A stretch of 64,000 nucleotides of DNA from Candidatus Gastranaerophilales bacterium (GTDB lineage Bacteria > Cyanobacteriota > Vampirovibrionia > Gastranaerophilales > Gastranaerophilaceae), in assembly GCA_944323155.1 (NCBI GenBank), contig CALURL010000003.1:62001-126000 (forward strand). The letters run 5' to 3'. The stretch's first letter is position 1. Each line of letters begins with the position of its first letter. This document shows positions 17,044-23,389 of the stretch, one piece after another. A model generated the notes under the pieces. It searched no databases, was not told where the DNA came from, and saw nothing but the letters and a program-made list of their open reading frames with translations. A program made the translations under genes and the position numbers.

Positions 17044-17526
17044 TTATTTTTCTCTTAGCTTAAATTCTCTGATATAAACTTTTACGGTATGTTCTTTAAG
17101 CCCTAATTCATTAGCAATATCTGCTGTTGTTTTACCTTCTAAAAGTCCGTTACGAATTGCATTAACACGTGCTTGCTTGGTTTGCTGCCGTGAATTATTT
17201 AAAGCACATCGCATATCTTTAGCTCTTGCCAGGCTAACATTAAGTTTTTGTGCAATCTCTTCATCACTTTGTGAACTTCTAACAAGTTTAGCAACATTTT
17301 CTCTACGGGCATCTTTTAGTGATTTGCCATTGTTAAATTTTTTAAAAGCTTCGTGAACCCAAGATAATGACACATTATATTCATCAGCAATATATTTACC
17401 GAATTTGCAGTTTTCAACTGCTCCATCAATTTTTGATTTTGCTAATCTTACATCACGTCCATAAAATACTTGCGGAGTATTCGGGGTATTATAAATATTT
17501 TTATAATTGGTAAAATATACTTTCAT
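17044..17526 (-). CDS. Protein with three helix-turn-helix-like repeats
   Basis: 160 residues. After an N-terminal tail with the lineage tag QVFYG, three successive segments read like sigma-70 region 4/LuxR-type helix-turn-helix units: about residues 38-65 (FGKYIADEYNVSLSWVHEAF), 83-110 (RSSQSDEEIAQKLNVSLARA) and 130-156 (LEGKTTADIANELGLKEHTV). The third is the strongest match. Lacks any receiver or ligand domain, so it may be a nucleoid-associated or regulatory DNA-binding protein. Target unknown. Confidence 0.6.
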   Translation of the reverse strand: MKVYFTNYKNIYNTPNTPQVFYGRDVRLAKSKIDGAVENCKFGKYIADEYNVSLSWVHEAFKKFNNGKSLKDARRENVAKLVRSSQSDEEIAQKLNVSLARAKDMRCALNNSRQQTKQARVNAIRNGLLEGKTTADIANELGLKEHTVKVYIREFKLREK

Positions 17527-17562
17527 TTTCTTTTAGCATAGCATAAAAATATAATTTTAAAA

Positions 17563-18441
17563 TTATACTTTAGCAAATGTTTCTAGAAAATCCACAGTAC
17601 ATTCAAGTATTATTGAAGCGTATTCATTATGTTTGTTATAAAAAATATGTGAAGCATCTGGAATAACTATTACTTTATTATCTTCAGGGTGTTTGCAATA
17701 TGAATTTATGCTTTCCATAAATTCTTTAGGATTTCCATCTGCCATACTGTCTTTGCCGCCAATAACAAATGCACCATTGATTTTTATTGAGGAAAGTGAA
17801 TTTGTTTCACCATCTCCGCTTAAAACAGGACAATTTTTAAGATTATCAGCATTATAAAAATTTAAAACAGTTTTAGCGGAAATCGGAGAAAATCCTCCAA
17901 ACACATAAGGTAAAATTTCCTCACCTCTTCCCTCTGCAACAAATTCTTTTGCTAATTCAAGACATTTATTTATATTTGGCATAACCTTCCACCAATAACC
18001 CAAATCCACAGGTGCAGTTACTATAAAATAATCAACGTAGCTATCGCTTGTCGTTCCTAAATAGTTGATGATTTTATTTGAACCAAGAGAATGACCGGCA
18101 AGTATTATATTTTTAAAACCTAATTCCTTTGCATATTTAACATAAGCCTCTACATCTTCATACACAAGATTAAAATCATCAAAAACAACACCTGTATAAA
18201 CCTGTTTATGATTCTTTAAATCAGAATAAGCAATCATAGAAAATGCATCCATTGCTTGCCCGGCAATATAAGCAATATTATTCGCACTCAAAAGCTCTCC
18301 AGTCGCAGGGAGCAAATCATTCTGGAATACATTACTGCATATTCCGCTCATCATAATTACAACAGTATCCATCAAGTTGTTTCCCCACATAGCCCCCTTT
18401 AATTCCAAGCCTCTAGGGGTATTAACTTTTATTATTTCCAT
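17563..18441 (-). CDS. Alpha/beta hydrolase (serine hydrolase) family protein
   Basis: 292 residues. The nucleophile elbow is GHSLGSNK (about residue 117), the catalytic Asp is probably in AFVIGGKDSMADG and the His in IPDASHIFYNK near the C-terminus, a complete triad in the usual order. An oxyanion region lies near VVIMMSGICSNVF. No signal peptide, so cytosolic. Similar to S33/DUF1749-type carboxylesterases or acylglycerol lipases; substrate unknown. It is divergent from the LysR gene at 18585, whose product is the obvious candidate regulator. GGAGAAAC precedes the start. Confidence 0.78.
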   Translation of the reverse strand: MEIIKVNTPRGLELKGAMWGNNLMDTVVIMMSGICSNVFQNDLLPATGELLSANNIAYIAGQAMDAFSMIAYSDLKNHKQVYTGVVFDDFNLVYEDVEAYVKYAKELGFKNIILAGHSLGSNKIINYLGTTSDSYVDYFIVTAPVDLGYWWKVMPNINKCLELAKEFVAEGRGEEILPYVFGGFSPISAKTVLNFYNADNLKNCPVLSGDGETNSLSSIKINGAFVIGGKDSMADGNPKEFMESINSYCKHPEDNKVIVIPDASHIFYNKHNEYASIILECTVDFLETFAKV

Positions 18442-18538
18442 TGTTTCTCCTTATCGAAATTTTTTTACATTCGGCTATATTATATTATTTACGATTTTTA
18501 TAAAATAGCAAATACTTATATAACATATTAAAAAATAC

Positions 18539-18583
18539 TTGACAGGCATAATTAGATAATATATTATTACGCCAAGGGGGGGG
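18539..18583 (+). promoter_or_regulatory. Sigma-70-type promoter of lysR with a G8 tract in the leader
   Basis: TTGACA (18539-18544), 17-bp spacer, TATTAT (18562-18567): a near-consensus promoter. The predicted start is around 18574, immediately before eight G (18576-18583) that directly precede TATG of the LysR gene. The G-run doubles as the only Shine-Dalgarno-like sequence, so its length sets the distance between SD and ATG. Confidence 0.75.
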
Positions 18584-18584
18584 T

Positions 18585-19478
18585 ATGGAAATTCGAGTTT
18601 TAAAATACTTTCTAGCAATAGCAAATCAAGGCAGCATTACGGCCGCCGCGAATTCATTGCATCTTACACAGCCGACGCTTTCCAGACAAATTCAAGATTT
18701 AGAAAAAGAACTTAAACAAAAACTTCTTGTAAGAGGAAAATATAAAGTAACACTAACTCCCGAAGGATTGATGCTGAAAAAACGAGCCGAAGAAATTATT
18801 GAAATGGTTGAAAAAACAAAAGCTGAATTTAATTCAATTAATGACATTATCAGCGGGGATATATACATTGGCTGTGGTGAAACAGATTCCATGAAATACA
18901 TCGCAGAGATTATGAAAGAATTACGGGATGAATATCCAAACATAAAATTTCATATTCATAGCGGCAATGCAGAGGATGTAACAGAAAAACTTGATAAAGG
19001 ACTATTAGATTTCGGGCTGCTCATTCAGCCGATAGATTTGTCAAAATATGATTACATAACAATGCCTCAAAAAGATACCTGGGGAGTTATAATGCCTAAA
19101 AACAGTCCACTTGCAAAAAAAGATGTAATAAAAATAGATGATTTAATTGATGTTCCAATAATAGCCTCACGACAAATGTCAAAAAAATATTCTGCTGAAA
19201 GCGGTTTTCTTGATTGGTTTGGCGAAAAATTCGATTACTTAAATATCGCAGCTACATATAACCTTGTTTATAATGCGGCAATAATGGTGGATAACGGAAT
19301 TGGCTATGCAATAACTTTAGATAAACTTGTAAATATAACCAATAACACAAATGTATGTTTTAGACCACTAAGCCCTAAACTTGAATCAGGACTTGATATT
19401 GTATGGAAGAAAAATCAGGTATTTTCACCGGCGACAAAACTATTTTTACAAAAGTTAAAAGAAAAATTGACAGTATAA
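18585..19478 (+). CDS. LysR-type transcriptional regulator
   Basis: 297 residues, full length. N-terminal winged helix (MEIRVLKYFLAIANQGSITAAANSLHLTQPTLSRQIQDLE) and a C-terminal periplasmic-binding-like co-inducer domain (GDIYIGCGETD onward, with VPIIASRQMSKK). LysR proteins usually control a divergent neighbour; here that is the alpha/beta hydrolase at 17563-18441 across a 143-bp gap. Resembles the CysL/GltC-like majority group; the ligand cannot be predicted. Confidence 0.92.
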   Translation: MEIRVLKYFLAIANQGSITAAANSLHLTQPTLSRQIQDLEKELKQKLLVRGKYKVTLTPEGLMLKKRAEEIIEMVEKTKAEFNSINDIISGDIYIGCGETDSMKYIAEIMKELRDEYPNIKFHIHSGNAEDVTEKLDKGLLDFGLLIQPIDLSKYDYITMPQKDTWGVIMPKNSPLAKKDVIKIDDLIDVPIIASRQMSKKYSAESGFLDWFGEKFDYLNIAATYNLVYNAAIMVDNGIGYAITLDKLVNITNNTNVCFRPLSPKLESGLDIVWKKNQVFSPATKLFLQKLKEKLTV

Positions 19479-19595
19479 TTTATATACCTACTGAATTTAG
19501 CAAGTTTACACTTAAACCATCCTCAGATATAAAATTATTTGATAAATAACTAACAAAAATTTTATTTACACTTTTATATACTTAAAAAAGGAGAA

Positions 19596-19811
19596 ATGAC
19601 AGAACGCCTTCTATTTGGCACAGATGCTCCACTAGGAGTTTTTGGTGAAAAGGCTATAAAACAACAATGCGCTTATGATGCTAATATTAAAAATATTAAA
19701 AATGCGATAAAAGAGAATTTTGGTGATGATGCAAATAAAATTATTAGCAGAATTTTCTACAGGAATAGTAAAAAATTACTGGATAAACAAAATATAAATA
19801 CATTTGGTTAA
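19596..19811 (+). pseudogene. C-terminal fragment of an amidohydrolase-2 family protein
   Basis: 71 residues aligning by eye with the end of the amidohydrolase at 7468-8586: RLLFGTDAPLGVFGE corresponds to ERILFGSDTPITEMGD, and ISRIFYRNSKKLL to LNKIFYDNAEEIF. The barrel and first metal ligands are missing. It is preceded by AAAAAAGGAG five bases before ATG, so it could still be translated, but as a catalytic protein it is truncated. Probably the relic of a second, related gene. Confidence 0.65.
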
Positions 19812-19894
19812 TTAATAATACTTTGAACCTGAATTATGTGCAGCAGTTGGGCATAACGGAATTACATACTCGGTAAGCAAGGCTAATAATTTTC

Positions 19895-19944
19895 AGGGAC
19901 TATTTGTAAAATTAGTCCCTTTTTAGTCCCTTTTGGGACTATTT
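19895..19944 (+). terminator. Two overlapping terminator-like hairpins
   Basis: AGGGACTA/TAGTCCCT (19895-19920) then TTTTT, immediately followed by AGTCCC/GGGACT (19925-19940) and TTTT. The second hairpin reuses the same sequence, so the two may be alternative folds. Bases 19830-19925 upstream encode an open stretch in one frame (EPELCAAVGHNGITYSVSK) without a start, possibly a further gene relic. Confidence 0.7.
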
Positions 19945-19984
19945 TGTTTCATTTTTGTAGTTCGAGGACAGGGCAGAAACGCAC

Positions 19985-20014
19985 TAAAAAAGAGCCTTTA
20001 AAGGCTCTTTTAAA
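19985..20014 (-). terminator. Terminator of tRNA-Ser
   Basis: AAAAGAGCC/GGCTCTTTT with an AT loop, right after the 3' end of the tRNA on the minus strand. Confidence 0.85.
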
Positions 20015-20018
20015 ATGG

Positions 20019-20105
20019 AGGAGGAGGTGGGATTCGAACCCACGGAACGCGTGAACGTTCGACAGTTTTCAAGACTGCTCCAATCAACCGCTCTGGCACT
20101 CCTCC
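20019..20105 (-). tRNA. tRNA-Ser (UGA)
   Basis: 87 bases with acceptor GGAGGAG/CTCCTCC, T-arm GTGGG-TTCGAAT-CCCAC, a long variable arm (class II) typical of serine, and an anticodon loop CTTGAAA giving anticodon TGA. A CCA follows at 20018-20016 on the coding strand, so the end appears encoded. The discriminator base reads U instead of the G normally seen in tRNA-Ser. Confidence 0.93.
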
Positions 20106-20164
20106 ATCAGTTGTTTGGATATATCTTTATTCTATATTATAAATTTTTATTGTCAAGCAAACAT

Positions 20165-20260
20165 AAAAAAAAGCTATGTACTTTGAGGTGCATAGCTGTT
20201 GATTAGGGATATGTGTATCTTAGTCTCTAAGGAGTATGGTTTTATATTATCAGAGCTTTT
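20165..20260 (-). ncRNA. Candidate small RNA with terminator
   Basis: On the minus strand AGCTATG/CATAGCT (20172-20178 with 20191-20197) is followed by eight U, a good intrinsic terminator with no gene upstream of it. A second short hairpin CTTAG-AGA-CTAAG lies before it (about 20218-20230) and an AT-rich TATAAT-like run sits near 20245. This is what an sRNA of about 70-90 bases would look like; the rest of 20261-20433 is AT-rich with nothing recognisable. Confidence 0.3.
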
Positions 20261-20433
20261 GTTTTTTGAAATCATTCATTTTTATGATTGTTTTTTAAAT
20301 TTTCATTCTAAAAGTGTGATGAACATTAATACATTGTTAAACTTTGTAAATTTTGTATTACGAAGGTAGCATAAAAATTAATTTTTGGACTTATAATGCA
20401 TACAGAATAAATTTTAAAGGGGTGTTTTTAAGC

Positions 20434-20790
20434 ATGCATATTCAAAAAATTTCTTATTATCAAAATTACAATAATAACTGTAATTCTTTAAAAAAAATGA
20501 ATCATACAAATAATATTAAAAACCATCAAAATCAAGTTACATTTTCTGGTCAAGACTACGGAGATGATGACTTTTTAAATAGAAGCGAGGAATTATATAA
20601 CCTTAGCGCCGAATGTAGAATCGGCAGCGGTAATAAGACCTGGCGAGAAATATGGGGAATTCCTATCGGAAAACAAAAATACCCCATTTATGCCGACGAG
20701 GTTGAAAGTTTGGAAGAAGAACCATACATGAAAAAAGATGATAAAGAAGATGAAGAAACAATTGATGATGATGTAGATTATGAATACTAA
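20434..20790 (+). CDS. Small acidic protein with VTFSG tag, function unknown
   Basis: 118 residues from ATG 20434, supported by AAAGGGGTG upstream; an in-frame ATG at 20353 would add 27 residues but lacks a ribosome-binding site. The N-terminus is Asn/Tyr/His-rich (IQKISYYQNYNNN), followed by QVTFSGQDYG and a strongly acidic C-terminal 25 residues (DDKEDEETIDDD). No membrane segment. The F-S-G tag recurs in several otherwise unrelated proteins of this window. Confidence 0.6.
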   Translation: MHIQKISYYQNYNNNCNSLKKMNHTNNIKNHQNQVTFSGQDYGDDDFLNRSEELYNLSAECRIGSGNKTWREIWGIPIGKQKYPIYADEVESLEEEPYMKKDDKEDEETIDDDVDYEY

Positions 20791-20821
20791 GTGATTATAA
20801 AAATTGAAGTTGCACAATTTT

Positions 20822-20855
20822 AAAAAAGGAAGTTTTAAAAAGCTTCCTTTTTTTC
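20822..20855 (+). terminator. Rho-independent terminator
   Basis: AAAAAGGAAG/CTTCCTTTTT stem-loop with T7, between the small acidic protein and ffh. Confidence 0.88.
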
Positions 20856-20885
20856 ATGCTAAAATGGAAATAAAAAGGGATAACA

Positions 20886-22316
20886 ATGTTTGATAGTTTA
20901 AGTGATAAGTTACAAAGTATAATAAGCAAAACTCAAGGGAAAGAATTAACTCAAGAAAACATGCAGGAAGCATTACGCGAAATCCGCCGTGCATTGCTTG
21001 AAGCGGATGTTAACCTGCGGGTTGTAAAAGCATTTATTTCGGCAATTAAAGACAAAGCCGAAGGCGAGAAAGTTCTTGAAGGGGTTAACCCATCGCAGCA
21101 GTTAATAAAAATTGTTCATGATGAACTTGTTGAACTTTTGGGAAAGGAAGCTAAACCTCTTGATTTTTCAGGCAGTCCTAATATGATAATGATGCTCGGT
21201 CTGCAAGGTTCAGGTAAAACAACATCTTCTGCAAAACTTGCAGTTAAATTGAAAAAAGAAGGAAGAAATCCTCTTCTTGTCGCATGTGACGTATATAGAC
21301 CCGCTGCGATTACACAGCTTCAAACACTTGGAAAAGAAATTGAAACTGAAGTTTTTACAATAACTGAAAGTAAAGATGTTCAACAAATTGTAAGAAGTGC
21401 AATAGATTACGCTAAAGAAAATAATTATAATACATTAATTCTTGATACAGCAGGCAGATTACAAATAGACACTGATATGATGGCAGAACTGCTTTTGATA
21501 GATAGAATTTTTCATCCAACTGAAAAACTTCTTGTAATCGATGCCATGACAGGCCAAGAGGCCGTTAATGTTGCAGAGAACTTTGATGCGCAATTAGGTC
21601 TGACAGGGCTTGTTCTTACAAAACTTGACGGTGACAGCAGAGGAGGTTCTGCACTGAGCGTTTCATACTGCACTGGCAAACCTATAAAATTAACAGGTAC
21701 AGGCGAAAAACTAAATGCTCTTGAAGATTTTTACCCTGAACGTATGGCAACAAGAATTCTTGGAATGGGCGATATAGTATCGCTTGTAGAACGTGCTCAG
21801 GAAGTTTTTGACGAAAAACAGGCAAAAGAACTTGAAGAAAAAATGGCTAAGGCTGAATTTTCATTCAATGATTTTTTGAAAATGCAAAAACAAATGCAGG
21901 CATTCGGATCAATGGGCAACCTGCTTGGCATGATTCCAGGGCTAAATATTGGGAAAGATGACAGAGATAAAATTTCACATGAAGGTGAAAAACAGTTTAA
22001 GAGAATAGAAGTATTTATCCAGAGTATGACTCCGCAAGAACGTGAAAATCCTTCTTTAATCAACACCAGCCGAAAAAAACGTATTGCCAAAGGCTGTGGA
22101 ATGGAAATGCATGAAATAAATCAATTTATGCAGCAATTTGAACAAATGCGCATGATGATGAAAGGCATGCATGATATGAAAAGTATGTTTGGCAAAATGG
22201 GCGGCATGCCTGACATGAGTAAAATGGGTAATTTAGGCGGCCTTGGCGGTTTTAATGGAAAGCTCGGCAAACATGCCATGAATAAAGCTATGAAAATGAT
22301 GAGAAGATTTAAATAA
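20886..22316 (+). CDS. ffh: Signal recognition particle protein Ffh
   Basis: 476 residues. GTPase that binds 4.5S RNA and N-terminal signal sequences and delivers ribosomes to FtsY at the membrane. N domain (about 1-85), G domain with G1 GLQGSGKTT, G3 DTAGRLQID, G4 TKLDGDSRGG, then a methionine-rich M domain (residues about 320-476) with the RNA-binding segment INTSRKKRIAKGCG. A start AAAGGGATAACA precedes the ATG. The C-terminal tail is particularly rich in Met/Gly/Lys (MGGMPDMSKMG), as in many low-GC bacteria. Confidence 0.97.
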   Translation: MFDSLSDKLQSIISKTQGKELTQENMQEALREIRRALLEADVNLRVVKAFISAIKDKAEGEKVLEGVNPSQQLIKIVHDELVELLGKEAKPLDFSGSPNMIMMLGLQGSGKTTSSAKLAVKLKKEGRNPLLVACDVYRPAAITQLQTLGKEIETEVFTITESKDVQQIVRSAIDYAKENNYNTLILDTAGRLQIDTDMMAELLLIDRIFHPTEKLLVIDAMTGQEAVNVAENFDAQLGLTGLVLTKLDGDSRGGSALSVSYCTGKPIKLTGTGEKLNALEDFYPERMATRILGMGDIVSLVERAQEVFDEKQAKELEEKMAKAEFSFNDFLKMQKQMQAFGSMGNLLGMIPGLNIGKDDRDKISHEGEKQFKRIEVFIQSMTPQERENPSLINTSRKKRIAKGCGMEMHEINQFMQQFEQMRMMMKGMHDMKSMFGKMGGMPDMSKMGNLGGLGGFNGKLGKHAMNKAMKMMRRFK

Positions 22317-22330
22317 AAATTTTCTAAAAA

Positions 22331-22564
22331 CTATTTCTTTTTTACAACAATATCATACCCGAGAATATCGAAAATTTCTAAAAGTTCAGTAACTTTTACT
22401 GTGCCATTGCGAAGTTTATTTGTCAAATTTTCTAAAGAATCTGTTTTATTATATTTATGATTTATATCAACTTTTAGTCTGGTTAAGGTTTTACCTTCAA
22501 ATGCAGTTAAAAGTTTTATTACATTTCTTATATTGTCTTTTTTAAGAATATATTCATTTTTCAT
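22331..22564 (-). CDS. Small helix-turn-helix-like protein
   Basis: 77 residues, basic. The second half (SLENLTNKLRNGTVKVTELLEIFDILGYDI) reads like the last helices of a Cro/XRE-like or DUF6471-like DNA-binding fold, where a K-L-x-x-G-T-V/F segment precedes the final helix. It stands directly beside, and is transcribed away from, the palindromic promoter at 22590-22636 and is therefore a candidate repressor of the prepilin gene and of itself. Weak ribosome-binding site. Confidence 0.55.
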   Translation of the reverse strand: MKNEYILKKDNIRNVIKLLTAFEGKTLTRLKVDINHKYNKTDSLENLTNKLRNGTVKVTELLEIFDILGYDIVVKKK

Positions 22565-22589
22565 TCCATTACTATATATTGAGATAGAC

Positions 22590-22636
22590 TTGACAATCTA
22601 ACTATATAATTATATTATCTAATTATATAGTTAGAT
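22590..22636 (+). promoter_or_regulatory. Promoter embedded in a long perfect palindrome
   Basis: TTGACA (22590-22595) and TATTAT (22613-22618) are separated by exactly 17 bp. That spacer, ATCTAACTATATAATTA (22596-22612), is repeated in perfect inverted orientation at 22620-22636, so the -10 box is the loop of a 17-bp-arm palindrome. The arrangement fits an operator covering the promoter of the prepilin gene. Confidence 0.75.
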
Positions 22637-22645
22637 ATCATTATT

Positions 22646-23386
22646 ATGAAGTTTGGAAATGTTTACATGATAACTACAAATTCTAGTAATTTTTATAATA
22701 TTAAATTTAAACATGGTTTTACACTGGCAGAAGTCCTAATCACTTTAGGCATTATAGGAATTGTTGCTGCATTAACACTGCCTTCACTTGTTAATAACAT
22801 TCAAAACAGAGAAAAAGTCAGCGGTGTAAAAAAAGCTTATTCGATTCTCTCACAGGCTACATTATTTGCTGTTAATGAAAATGGTGACGCTAAAAATTGG
22901 TACATTGAAGATGAAAACGCAGAAGTTACAAAACAATTATTTTCTTATTACAAACCACATCTAAAAGTTATAAAATTTTGTGATGAGGGCAAAAGCGGCT
23001 GTTGGGTTAATGAAGTTAAAGATTTGAGGGGAAACAGGTTTTACTGGTACACTGCTGGAATTGTCGGTGTAAATTCTGTATCAGCAAGATTGACTGATGG
23101 AATGACATTGACTTTTGATGTTTTTAGAACTACAACAAACGATTTGGGTGTTACTGTATCAAACGATGCAATTGTATTTTTTATTGATATTAACGGCGAG
23201 AAAAAACCAAATCAATTTGGCTATGATATTTTCACATTTGTTCTTGATGCAGAACACAATGCAGTAGTTCCGGCAGGTAAGGATAATGACTCAAAATGGT
23301 GCAGCAAATCATCTAATGCGTCTTATAATTATGCCGGAATTGATTGTGCTGCAAAAGTACTTAAAGAAGATAAAATTTCATATTAG
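22646..23386 (+). CDS. Type IV pilin-like prepilin
   Basis: 246 residues. A 23-residue basic leader ends in FKHG and is followed by FTLAEVLITLGIIGIVAALTLPSL, the prepilin-peptidase site (cleavage after Gly, Glu at +5) and hydrophobic helix of class III signal peptides. The globular part contains four Cys (FCDEGKSGCW; SKWCSKSS; AGIDCAAK) likely forming disulfides, and a C-terminal D-x-F-x-F-V-like core (GYDIFTFVLDAEH). It is an exported pilus or pseudopilus subunit, possibly a minor pilin. The promoter lies 28 bp upstream and no clear ribosome-binding site is visible before ATG 22646 or an alternative ATG 22667. Confidence 0.85.
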   Translation: MKFGNVYMITTNSSNFYNIKFKHGFTLAEVLITLGIIGIVAALTLPSLVNNIQNREKVSGVKKAYSILSQATLFAVNENGDAKNWYIEDENAEVTKQLFSYYKPHLKVIKFCDEGKSGCWVNEVKDLRGNRFYWYTAGIVGVNSVSARLTDGMTLTFDVFRTTTNDLGVTVSNDAIVFFIDINGEKKPNQFGYDIFTFVLDAEHNAVVPAGKDNDSKWCSKSSNASYNYAGIDCAAKVLKEDKISY

Positions 23387-23389
23387 AAG

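Noticed and set aside
20353-20433. An earlier ATG start for the small acidic protein at 20434
   Set aside because: No ribosome-binding site precedes 20353, while AAAGGGGTG precedes 20434, and the upstream residues are not typical of the family-like N-terminus.
22596-22636. Terminator between ffh/small HTH gene and prepilin
   Set aside because: The palindrome lacks GC pairs and a T-run, and it coincides precisely with -35 and -10 boxes, so a regulatory reading is better.
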